DNA from: Aralia elata
Taxonomy: Eukaryota; Streptophyta; Magnoliopsida; Apiales; Araliaceae
DNA: 64,000 nt
Direction: 5' to 3'
Assembly (NCBI GenBank): GCA_034770075.1
Contig: CM068380.1
Coordinates: forward strand, 26,130,638-26,194,637
Made by a program: the position numbers and the translations under genes. How positions within the stretch are numbered: the first letter of the stretch is position 1; the number at the start of each line of letters is the position of its first letter. Below the pieces are notes generated by a model. The model did no database searches. It had not been told where the DNA came from and was given only the letters and a program-made list of their open reading frames with translations. This document shows positions 1 to 11,082 of this stretch, piece by piece.

Positions 1-1802
1 TCTAGTAAAATGATTATGTATTTGGTTTTGGTTGTTTTAAATCAAATCATGAGCTTATGATCTTGGATTTTAAAACTATAGATCTACATGTTTTATGGTG
101 TATTATATATAGATTTAACCATTTTTGGTGTTAAAAGCTTGATCAAACAAAAGAAAAGAAAAACTAGTGGACTGTTGCCCCTAAATAGAAAATTCGAGGT
201 TAGCTAGATTATTCAGAAAATTCTAGACTTTTGGCGTATTATAGTACACTGAATAAGCTTTCCATAGACTCCAGAACGGACTAATTCCGACTTCAGAGCA
301 AAGAGCTATGAACATTCAAAGTAGTCATGTTAAAACTATCCAACGAATTCGGAGCAGTCCCCTTGCACGAAATTTTTGGACTGATGTGCTCAGAATGTGG
401 AAACAAGTAAATAGATAAAAGTTGTAGTCCCGGAAGTTAGCTTCTTGTGGACTCAAGAATCGCTCAAACATATTTTGAAACGAAAAAGTTATGACAGTTT
501 TAGCAAGAGAGGGTAAAGCTGCGAAAAAAATAAAAAGTTTGAAAAGTTTGAAAACTAGTTTATGAAATAGCTATATACATGTATGGTTTATATTGTGTAT
601 TGTTTGTTGTGGACTGAGTTCCTATATAATGAATCATATTTTGATCATTGGGTATGCATCATGGCATGTTACATATTATATAATCAAAGAATGAAGAGAT
701 TGAAATAGTTAGTAAGCTAACTATTTACATAATGCATGTATATTAATGTAACGATGATTGGAATAATGGAATTAGAACCTTGGCGTATAGTTGTTGTTGT
801 TGTGCGGAGTTATAAGGAAGGAAATTATGGATTATCCGATATTAAATCGCTAAGAAATCGAACGAAAACGAAATCGCATGCGTTATGTTCGTTAAATAGC
901 CATAAAGAACAAAATCGGATAAGATCATAGAATTTAATGAAGCCGATACTTTAGACGAGTCTTATTATGTTAAATAAAACTTATTTGTGAAACAAGTTAG
1001 GTTGGAACGCGTCGAGGTGAGTTTTGACCTCTAAACGTGAAGATTAAAAATTAGTGACCAAAAAGAGTAAAAATAATGAAAAACTTGGAATTTTACGAAG
1101 TCGAGACTTTAGACGCGTCTTAATATTTTAAACAAGACTTAGTTGTGAAGAAAAATGATTCAGAATGAACCACGGCGAGTTTTAACTTGTGAACGCAAAG
1201 TATGAAAATTAGCCTCTGCAGCCTTTTTCGGCATGCTGTTTAGTCAGCTTAGGAAACCCAAATTGATGAGGTTATATTTATTAAAAATACTTTGGTATGT
1301 TATGTATAACATATCCAAATTTGGAATTGATCCGATAAACGAAAAAGGCGTGAGAAAATGGCAAAAGGGGCAGCAGGCGCAGCTACGCGCGCGTCGCGCT
1401 GTGCTGTTGGGCAGCTGTCTGACATGCTTTTCACATACAATTTTGATTGGTTTTCGCGGTTTCTTTTCACGGTTAGAAAATTTTTAAAAATACTATGACA
1501 TAAGAACTCCAACATACCAAGAATTCGTTGCAATTCGATTCACGGTTTGAGAATTAAAAATAGGTAAAAAGGCATGTCAGAACTAAAATTCGAGCAACGC
1601 CGAGCGCCGACACGTCGGGCTGTTTTGACATTCGTCGTTTTGAATCGCGTTCGGGTGAGATGTTAAGTATTTTTAAGTCTAATAAAGTCACAAGAGATAA
1701 GTTTTGACATTATGAGATAATTTATGCCACGAAACTTCCTTTCGCACATAAATAATGCAATAAAAATATAATATAAATATGAACTTTCATCTTTAAGCGA
1801 AT
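1..1802 (+). repeat. Left part of a long Ty3/gypsy-type LTR (G1), split by an insertion
   Basis: This is non-coding, retroelement-like sequence. It is continuous with 13987-15353 once the 12.2 kb insertion and one copy of its target duplication (cgaat, 1798-1802 and 13982-13986) are removed. The rejoined sequence ends in the typical gypsy LTR terminus and a partial primer site near 15353. About 740-1600 is recognisably related to 47570-48250 inside the hAT element, for example in the TTGTGCGGAGT and TTATGTTCGTTAAA blocks. The LTR start lies before the window. Short ORFs here show no known domain and are not called. Confidence 0.5.
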
Positions 1803-4665
1803 TGTTGGGAATCTACATGAGACGTTTAAGTCCATTCTCATAGGAGGAGATTGTTAAAAGATCTGTATGAGATTACCATTATTATGTATATGTGATTTGA
1901 TTGATGACAAAATGATAAGAAGAACATTCATACTTAATAAAGCCTTGTAAAGTCCTTTAATGAAATATATGTACAAGGACTTAGATTGGAAAGATCAAAT
2001 ATGTTAGGATGATCTGAGCTGAATTGTTATTCATCTGATCAAAGCATATCTGTCACATTAGGTATTGTAAAGTCCTTACATGAATTTGATGTACAAGGAC
2101 TTAAAATAAAAAAAGATCAAACTAGTTAGGTTGATCTTATGAGGTGCCAGACTGATCGTTGAGTACCACACAAAGCATCCAGTGAGGAATCGTAGAGCAG
2201 ACAACCTGTTTGGAGTTCAGTTAGCTTGAAGGTGTGCAGAGTCTGCTAGGAAAACGTAGAGTGAAGATCAGCCAGTCACATTAGTCGCATCGTAAAGTGA
2301 GGCTCAGTCAGTCACAGAGCTCTCTCTCGGCATCGTAAAGTTGGACCAGGCACATCATAGAGTGAAGTTCGGTCAAACACATCATAGAGTTGAGCATGTC
2401 ATCGCAGAGCTTGCAAGGCAAACGTAGAGTAAGGCTCAGCCTGTCATAGGGCTCATTCGGCATCGTAGAGCTCTTATTCTTGGGTTCATAGAGTCGATCT
2501 AGTTAGCCACTCTACGACTCCCATGAACAATCTATAATCAAGCAGTAACATAGAGCAGCCTCTGCCTGAGCATTCACAGTTAAAATAGCAATCTTTAGAA
2601 AGACTACTAAGTAAGTTGTTCATGAGCTATCAGACAAACAAAGATCTCAGAGTACATCGGAAGCATCAAGTCCTAGCAGAGATCACAGGACAGCTCAGAT
2701 ATACACTCTACGATCCCATCAAGACTCTACAGCTTGCATCTTAGACAAGGTCGTAGAGTGGGAAAGCACCAGCCAAATCAAGTGATCGTAGAGTTGAGCC
2801 AAAGATAACAAGGATACTCAGGCAGCCTAAACAAAGCATCAGAAGATCATAGAGCAGTCCTCTATGACATAACAGCAGAGACAATGTCTGAAGATTAAGT
2901 AGAGCAGTCCTTTACAACGAAAGTGTTAAAGCATCAAAAGATCATAGAGCAGTCCTCTATGAGAAGAAAGAGTCTGTAGAGCTAATACCTAAATAATACA
3001 TAGCAATCCTCTATGATTAACAAGCTGTAGCAAAAGCTCAACGAGATCATGAACCTATGCTCTGAGAACGTAAAGCTCAATGGAGATCACAGAGCATAAG
3101 AGACTCAACTACAGAATAGTAAGAAGCACATTAAAGCGTAATTCAAGTGCAGTTAGCCACTCTACGAGCTCCAAGGCAATGTACATCATGCATGATCATA
3201 AGGCCACATTATGAAGCGAGCAGATGACTCTACGATCAGAAGCAACAGGATACAACCTAGTTAATCGTAGAGTAAGTAAGTGCCAACAAGGATTGAAGAT
3301 ATCAAGAGCACTTAGGTTAATTATCCCGAGATGAACGACTGAGTACTTAAATGATCAAAATGGGGAACTAATCTGAGTGGGGTTCAAACAGCTATGTTTA
3401 CTGCAGTAAAAGTCAACACACATGACTCCATTACCTTGGTACCAGTTAATGGAAGATGACTCAGCCATCACTAGCAGACTTCAAGGAGTAAAATATTCAC
3501 TGGTGCAATAAAGAAGTTTGTAGAAAGAGAATACTTTAACCGAAAGATTTGCAACGGGAAGTTATCAACAGCAGGATTCCAAACGGAATATATATATGGC
3601 AAACTGCATCAAGATTGTAGTGTGTGTGTGGTGAACGAGAGCAAGAACACTGATTGACCAAATCTGCTGAAAGTTTCACTGCAATATCAGAAGTATGCTA
3701 AAGGGCTGACATATGAGCTAAGAGTCGAATGACCAAGAAGCCAAGATCAAGAGTAACCAGAGCTAAAAACAAATCTAGAAAAGCAGCTCTGTGATCAACC
3801 ATGAACACTGTAAGCTAACAAGATGAAGAACAGAACAAGTTCTGTATACAAGACAACAAGTGTTCATGACTACTAAGCTCAAGGATGTATTAAGCTTATT
3901 TGAAGAGCTTAAGAAGTAAGTAGAAGGTGATCATCTGCATCTGCTATGTACTAGAAGAAGAAGAGCTTCAACGACAATCATTAGCAGCGTTCAGAAGACG
4001 ATCATCAACAGTTGCTAAGTACCTGAAGATGAAGGAGATCAAAGTTCATCTTAGCAGCACAACACCACAACCATCAACACACCAAGGAGGGTCTTAGGGG
4101 TTCTTAGCTTAAGTGACTAAACAAAGTTAAGTCTACTGGACTTGCTGAGTACCAAAGGGTACAAGAGATTCTAAGGCTATCGGTCATAGTCTACAGAGTT
4201 CCAAGGCTGTTGGCTTTAAAGAGTTCTTAGTAAACTGGAGTTCCAAGTCTACTGGGCTTGAAGGGTCAGAGGATCCTTGCCCGAGGGACTAAAAATAACT
4301 CATGTCTGTTGGATTTGAGGAGGGCGAAGCGTCTTTGTCTTCGTGACTAAATTAATGGATTCCTACTTGTTGAAGTAGAAGAGTGGAGTAGGAGTTGTTC
4401 AGTCTCCGAACCACTTAAAACCTCTTGTGTCATTTACTTTATGTCTTTTACATTATGCTCAATAACTGCTATATCTGCTATCAAACATATTGTAGATTTG
4501 TTCATTGAACTGAGATTATGTTTATATCTTTGAAGGGGTTATTAAAGTATATTCCGCTGTGCATGAATTCATAACTGATATACTTTCGTAATAAAAGGAA
4601 AAAGTTTTTAAAGGATCTATTCAACCCCCCATTTTAGATCTCTATTGTGTCCCTGGAAACTAATA
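1803..4665 (+). repeat. 5' LTR of the 12.2 kb element
   Basis: It is collinear with 11083-13981. It starts TGTTGGGA and ends in ACTAATA, where the 3' copy has ACTAACA. Between about 2188 and 3275 it carries some two dozen copies, in both orientations, of a motif near ATCGTAGAGT. It lacks about 25 bp present in the 3' LTR near 11425. Confidence 0.88.
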
Positions 4666-4667
4666 AT

Positions 4668-4679
4668 TGGTATCAGAGA
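4668..4679 (+). promoter_or_regulatory. Primer binding site, initiator tRNA-Met type
   Basis: TGGTATCAGAG lies two bases after the 5' LTR end and matches the complement of the plant initiator methionine tRNA 3' end for 11 bases. This is where minus-strand DNA synthesis would start. Confidence 0.85.
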
Positions 4680-7600
4680 GGGTTCTCATGAATATGTTAA
4701 AGCTCATACTTTGAGTAGATCCACGATACAAATTCAGATCAGTTTAAAATCTCGGTATTAGTTGTTAAGACAAAATGAATACAAGCTTACAAGTTGAAAA
4801 TTGTATGTGCAGGTACTCAAATGAAAATCTACCTGAGGCTATCCAAATTGAACCATATGCTTAAGTGAATTTCATCATCACTAGGTATGCTGATGTCAAC
4901 GAGCTGATCGATTATCTCATAAGGAGGAAATAGAATAGATGCAGCAAGAACTAAGATATTCTCCATTCAAAAGGGAATCTGCATCTCCACCTAAGAAGTT
5001 TGAGAAGTCCTACGAATGATGATCTAAGAGATATCTAAGTGATAATGCTCCATCATCAATGCATTACAACGATGACTTCATGAGCTTCTCAACTACATAT
5101 GCCATTACAAAATATGAACCCGGAGGTTCATTCAAGCGTATCAAAGACTATGGGATGTCATGACTAACTATGTCCATAACTCAAAGATGTGCTTGATGTG
5201 TCAGTCAATGCAGCACTATAAAGGAACAAATGATGATGCCGGTAATGACTTAAAGGACTACAAATCATCAACTAACGACAATGTGTGCCATCACAAACAG
5301 CACCACTGACTGTCAAGAGATTGACGTCAGTGAGGTATCTAACTCTATCCTCAAATGCCAATGTTTTTTACTACTGTTATATATTGCATAATTGCATGGC
5401 TAAGCTGCATCTCTATTTACTTCAGTAGCATATCAAGAAATTATTTTCCACCTCAAAAGGAGAAAGAGAGAAAAGTGAAAATAATGGCCTAAAATCACTT
5501 TACTCTCTATCCACATTTAAGGCTGAAAATAAAGTTCTTGAGAAAGATATCTGGAGTTTTTCCACAAATAGAGTCTTATCTTATCATATCTTCTTGCTAG
5601 AAGAGTTAGTTGTGCTCTCAAATTCCTATACAATTGCTTTTGTGTATGCTGGATAAAGACTTATATTTATTAGTCCTGAGGATTGAGAGTTTATCCTCAG
5701 TTGTGGAAAACTAAGTAGGAATTATACTTAGTGAAATCACCTCCTGATGTTAACCTTGTTGTTTAAGAGGTGACTATGCTTAATAAGTTGTATTCATCCC
5801 ATCTTAGTTGTCTCACCTTGTCTGCTGATTGGTCCATTACTTCATGATCTAAGTCTTTGACAAGTCGTAGAGTGTAGTCGCGTCTGCTGTTGTACGTTGA
5901 AGAGTTGTAGAGACTGATCAACTTTACGAACCATCTAAGTACAACTCACAGAACTGACCACTACTCTATTATGGTTCAAACACTTAGAACATGATACAAG
6001 TAAGAAGGGATCTATCTAAAGAAAACGTTTGAGGATCCACATCAGTTCCACACAAAGTTATCTTCTCATACTCACACTCTCATAAAGCATTACTAACTAT
6101 CTCTATATATGAGCTGCAATAAGTGTTGTGAATCCAAAGTCGAAAAGAGTCAGGTATTTAAAAATACTAACCCTGTAGGACCCAAAGAATATTGGGTACC
6201 AAGTTAAAAATTCATTTAACCTACAGGTATCATAAGAGATCAAACCTTAGTCAAGAGAAGTTCAAGGAACTTGTGATCTTCATCAACAAACTTCTGGCAA
6301 AAGGCAAAGGCTTGATTCTCCAGTGAGACTCTCTCAGAAGCTAAAGCTCAATTCAACATAATATAGTTCTTGAAGAGGAATACAAGAACCAGGTCTACAT
6401 CAAGTTCAAACCAACTCTACGAATGCAGAGCCAAACAAAGAGGATCGTAGAGTAACCAGTGCAAAAGAAAATACTCTACGATCCAATGAAGAAGATCAAA
6501 TGAAGAAGATCCAAATATTAAAGACCATCTATCTTTTAAGATGGAAGTATCAACAATCTGCTGAATCTATCAATGGTCAGCTTGAGGAAAAGTCAAAGTA
6601 ATTGAAGATTGTGAAGTTGCATAGAAGTGGAATTCATTACTAAACACAAAGAGATGAGCAGAAAAAAGTCCATATGATCTTTCTATCTCTGATGATCATT
6701 TCACAGAACACAAGAGTCCACATCTATCACGTTCCTTTGAACCAAACAGTATATTCAAATGTGAATAAACTGATCCAAGAATTCTCCAGGATGCTCAGAA
6801 GCTGATCACCGACTATCTTCAGATATCAAAACAGAAAGGTACTCCATACAACAATACTTCAACCATTCAACTGCATCATTGTTCAAGTATTGTGAAAAGG
6901 ACCAATGATCCTTGGGTTGACACTCCATTATATCCAAAACAAATAACCCTTTTCCAGGAACAGAGTCCCAAAACTCTATAGCTGATGAACCAGATAAAGC
7001 TTCATCTCTGATCGTAGAACTCTACGACTAATAACCAAGTCAGCCATACTGCCCCAAATCATAGAGTCACTACGATTGACATCCTGATCGAAGAGTACAT
7101 TAACCCTATGATTGCAAACCATACAAACACCTTACTCTCACAACTAAATATCAACCCCACAATTCATTCCAAGCTGATAAACCAAACTATAGGAATACAG
7201 TGATGACATTCTATACACCACATCAAAGTAGTCTTTCCCCAGATAAGCGCCTCAGAGACAAACCAAGCCCTAAGTTTCAAACTAAGAGGCCAGCCCTTTC
7301 TGAGCTTCCTTAACCCTGTTGAAGGACTAAATGGAATGCATCTCCAGAATTCCCCCAGAACTAAAGGTGTTAAAGAAACAAAGGTGAAAAGCTGCATTCA
7401 TAAAGGAAATGTTGATTATGGGATTTTCTAGAAGAGAAAGAAGCTGGTATTAAAAGGAAGTCTTCATCAAGCAGACAATCCAGCTTATCTACTGGTGCAG
7501 ATACAAGTTATGAAGACTATCATCACAGATGTCAAGAAAGAGCAAGGTTCCTTCTAAGCATTTAAGATACGCATTCTAGAAGGAAGCCACTCCAAGCTTA

Positions 7601-8265
7601 AATTGGAGACCTTCCTATCAAGGACTGCACTCACTGGGATAACTGCAAATCAGCATCTGAGCAGCAAAGTTGTGACCAAAGTCTATTCTTAAGAGATGAT
7701 CGTAGAGTGAAAAGCTAGGACATCAAGTCACTCTACGAACGGGCAAAGTCAATGGTCAAAGAGGAAGGAGATGACCACGCTCTTGGGCCAGGGTAACGAA
7801 TGTGCAACAGTTATAGAAGTTACAATAGTTATGGCCACGATCAGCAAATGGCTTTCCTACATGTGTCCTGGACAAAAAGAGTGAACTGACACAGGTCAAA
7901 ATTCAAATACTGATGGTTGTTCTTTCTTATCAGTTATCAAAATCTTTCCTATTACAAAACTGTGCTGATCACTCAAAACCCTAACCTCATCCAATCTTCA
8001 GCAAACCAAAATCGCCAACTTCTAGAAACTCCAAAAACCCACATCGCTTCAAATATCCATCTACAGTTAAGCATCCCTCATTCATCAAAACTCTTGTTAT
8101 AGAAAACTGTCAAGTTATATCAGGTATCCAACTTTGTTTCGATAAGTTTGGAGAATCAAATGAAAAGTTCAAAGATATCCTTAAGATTGTAAGGCAAGCA
8201 GGGTTCTCAGAATGCTTAGGATCGAACAACAAAATTTTCTCTGATCTGGTAAGAAGTTCTATTAG
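4680..8265 (+). other. Non-coding interior of the 12.2 kb element
   Basis: No continuous coding signal or retroviral domain was found in about 3.6 kb. ORFs are short and interrupted. Copies of the ATCGTAGAGT-type motif or its reverse recur here (for example near 5865, 6416, 6441, 6473, 7010, 7700 and 7731), so the motif is not confined to the LTRs. Decayed gag sequence may be hidden here but cannot be recognised by eye. Confidence 0.55.
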
Positions 8266-8406
8266 AATGCAGCGACCAATGATGATGTTCTGACCACCAA
8301 AGTTCGTGGAACCAGTATTAAGATAAGTGCTACAGAAATCAATAAATGTCTAGGGTTCACCAACCAAGGTCTATCATCTCTAGAAGGAATCGATACTGAT
8401 GATGGC

Positions 8407-9735
8407 ATGAAAGTGATGGGATATGTAAAGAATCCCCATCTCAAAGAAATGAAGAAAAAGGAATTCCCAGAGAAATTTGAGTTCTTAGCAGAGATTGTGG
8501 GAAAATGTATCTTATGCAAAGATAGCGCTCAGGATACAGTGAGTGATCTACAACTAAGGATCATGACTGCCATTATCATGAAAAAGAAGATAAACTTTGG
8601 TGCTATGCTGTCTAATTGGGTAGCCAAGGATATCAAGAAAATGAAGGCTTCAGAAAAACCTATCACAAAGGTATTTTTTGGAAGATTCTTAAGCATCATT
8701 TTAAAGAAGAAACTGAAGAGCAAGATTGGGGATGATGAAGGAGAAACCCTAAATGTCAACAAAGTAATGTCCCCTAAATTGTTTGACAACTGGAAAAGGA
8801 ACCCCATGGAGAACAAGAAATTGAGAATATCTAGAAGCAACAGCAAGGGCACCTCAAAGACAAACAAAGGGAAAAAGAAAGTAAGTACACTGAAGAATGA
8901 GTCATCACAATCTGATGAATCTATGTCCCCTGTATCATTACCTTCAAAATCAACAAAGAAGAAGTTGAAAGTTGAGAAAGTCTCTCCAACAGCCTCCTTG
9001 AAGAGCTCTTCAGTACCTAGAGGTAAATCTGAAGAAGAGGAAGAAGCATTTGAGGCACCTAATGTCAAGCCTTCAAAAAGAAGACAGAGTGCACGATTAA
9101 GGCAAATGATGAAATTCCACGGTCTCAAGAGAGATGAAGGTATTCCACCTAAGATAATTGATCTTGGGGATGATAATGAGGATGATAAAGAAGTTACAAC
9201 GATCAATAAACTTGTGGCATCAAGAGATGAGTCTACTGAAAAGGATGTGACCAAAAGTAAATCAGAATCAGAAAGTAAGGATGAAGTTGTGTCTACCAAA
9301 AAGAATAATGGATCAACAAGAGATGATACTGATAAGGACAGAAGCTCTGAAGAACAGTTAAATGGGGAGTTAGCAAAAGTGTCAAAAGAAAAGGATGCCA
9401 GAAAGACGGACATTGAAAAAATAAAGGAAGCAATGAAAGAGGATGAAACACTAGAGGACTCTAACTTCGAAAATGATGAGTCAGAAAGCAACTCTGATCC
9501 ACCCCCAGCAGCCACAAGAATTCGAAGAAGGATAGTGCTGGAAGCTTGTGACAAACCAGGAGCTGTGTTGCCAACAAGATGGATAGATCATGGCAACGGA
9601 CAAATGAAAGTAGTATCAATGACCATAGAGGAACTACTTAACAATTTTCAAGATATTGAACTAGATCAAACTGCAGTACTATATGATCCTGACAATCAAC
9701 AACTAACATGGTTCTACCCATGGATGCCCTGGTGA
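8407..9735 (+). CDS. 442-aa ORF of unknown function in the 12.2 kb element
   Basis: This is the only long ORF of the element. The reading frame stays open upstream, without an ATG, to an in-frame TAG at 8263-8265, so about 47 further residues are readable. The N-terminal ~100 residues look like a compact domain. Residues about 110-350 are low-complexity, rich in Lys, Glu, Ser and Asp, with a basic nuclear-signal-like cluster (KPSKRRQSARLRQ) near residue 225. The C-terminus regains order, with a PTRWIDHGNGQM motif and a final WFYPWMPW. No protease, zinc knuckle, polymerase or membrane segment is visible. The style resembles extra ORFs often annotated in plants as a 'putative plant transposon protein', but that family match is from memory and unverified. 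It stands where SIRE-type elements keep an env-like ORF. Confidence 0.5.
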   Translation: MKVMGYVKNPHLKEMKKKEFPEKFEFLAEIVGKCILCKDSAQDTVSDLQLRIMTAIIMKKKINFGAMLSNWVAKDIKKMKASEKPITKVFFGRFLSIILKKKLKSKIGDDEGETLNVNKVMSPKLFDNWKRNPMENKKLRISRSNSKGTSKTNKGKKKVSTLKNESSQSDESMSPVSLPSKSTKKKLKVEKVSPTASLKSSSVPRGKSEEEEEAFEAPNVKPSKRRQSARLRQMMKFHGLKRDEGIPPKIIDLGDDNEDDKEVTTINKLVASRDESTEKDVTKSKSESESKDEVVSTKKNNGSTRDDTDKDRSSEEQLNGELAKVSKEKDARKTDIEKIKEAMKEDETLEDSNFENDESESNSDPPPAATRIRRRIVLEACDKPGAVLPTRWIDHGNGQMKVVSMTIEELLNNFQDIELDQTAVLYDPDNQQLTWFYPWMPW

Positions 9736-10762
9736 AAGGCCATTTCACATGAAGATAAAAGCTTCATCAGCTGGTGTTACTCACAATTTCCAAATCTGAA
9801 GTTGATCTCTCAGAACTTCCTAAGAGTTCAATCCTTTCCAAAGATGCTGATCAAGAATTCCAAACACTTCAAAGTCTACCGACATGCTGAAGGTATATAC
9901 ATTTCATACTATCTGTTGGAGAACCTTAGTAAAGAGGAAGCAAAAGCTAAGACCATAGAGTCAATGGTTGTAGAGCCCCCTAATTCTATGACTATAGAGT
10001 TTTAGTCTCATCTAAATGTTACAAGGTCAAATACCTCCAACATACCTACTAATATTCCTTTCTCATCCAACAAAGATTTCTTTGATATATTCACTACTCT
10101 TGAAAACATCTACAAGAGTGAGAAACTCTAGTCAACTACACCCATTCTTGAAGATCCCTCGTTTGATCAAGAGTTGTTGAAAAACTCAGAAGAGTTACTT
10201 GGAAACATTTCCTCAGTTACTACAGCAGCAAAGGATATGCTTGGATGTGAAGAGAATGATTTCTACAAGAAGCTGCAACCATCATTCACAGATATGTCTA
10301 TCAAACTTCATCAAAGAGGTCATATATATCTTAAGTCCATTGAGAAATAGAAGAAAGAAGCCCTAACACTTCAGAAGAAAAATGAGAGATCTATTCAGTC
10401 TCTCTCAGCACAAGTTAAAAATCTTTACCAGTCCCTCTCTCAGCAAATGGAACTTGGCCAGCAGGAGGTGAAAATGGAAGTTGGAAATACCTCCTACTTA
10501 GTCGAACAGCTCATTACCCATGTTCAGTACCTGTCCCAAATGATTGATGACAAAAAGGGGGGAGAAAAAGATGAAGCATAAAAAAAGGAGCAGGAAAGCT
10601 GTCATAAAAAGGAAGGAAAAGATGCTGAAGAATAAAGATAAAGCGCCTACAACTAAGGGGGAGCCAGAAGAAGAAGCAGCTAAAGGAAGAGTAGCAAGAA
10701 CTAAGGGGGAGCAAGAGCCAGAGGGGAATGAGGCAGAACCAGAAGAAAGCAGCAGCTAAAAG
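9736..10762 (+). pseudogene. Broken 3' continuation of the unknown retroelement ORF
   Basis: Coding-like sequence continues after the TGA at 9733-9735 in shifting frames. An open piece at 9802-10005 reads SKHFKVYRHAEGIYISYYLL. Further stretches are interrupted by stops, and a Lys/Glu-rich tail spans 10544-10759. The segment ending in SQMIDDKKGGEK near 10520-10570 looks like a coiled-coil C-terminus. Two ACTAAGGGGGAGC-type purine blocks sit at about 10653 and 10699. The ancestral ORF probably ran to about 10760 and is now truncated. Confidence 0.5.
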
Positions 10763-11066
10763 CAATCACAAGGTATCCAAGTCTGAATCAACAAGAAGAA
10801 GGTACATTTCTAACGAGCAAGGGGGAATTAACTATTATATGCTAATCTAAATCTAGGATCTCCTTGTTGAACTAACATAGCTTGAGAACTGCATATGTTT
10901 AAGATTTATGGCATGTTATATGAATGATTACTCTTAATGCACATCATTTCATTCATATCTCTTGGACTAGCAATATAGTGACTTACTGTACCTTAAGTCA
11001 CATTAACTCATACATCTGCATAAACTGCTTGAATTGAATGTTATACTATAAGTGTTTTTGTCATCA

Positions 11067-11082
11067 TCAAATAGAGGAAGAT
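11067..11082 (+). promoter_or_regulatory. Polypurine tract before the 3' LTR
   Basis: The purine-rich run ATAGAGGAAGA directly precedes the TGTTGGGA start of the 3' LTR and is the expected primer for plus-strand DNA. A second, stronger GGGGGAGATT block lies about 40 bp inside the LTR. Confidence 0.65.

Noticed and set aside
1233..1533. Overlapping 77-84-codon ORFs on both strands
   Set aside because: They lie in LTR sequence and match the hAT cargo only at the DNA level.
8529..9554. 341-codon minus-strand ORF
   Set aside because: It is the antisense shadow of the 442-aa ORF (Ser/Leu/Phe-rich, as expected from antisense Lys/Glu/Ser codons).
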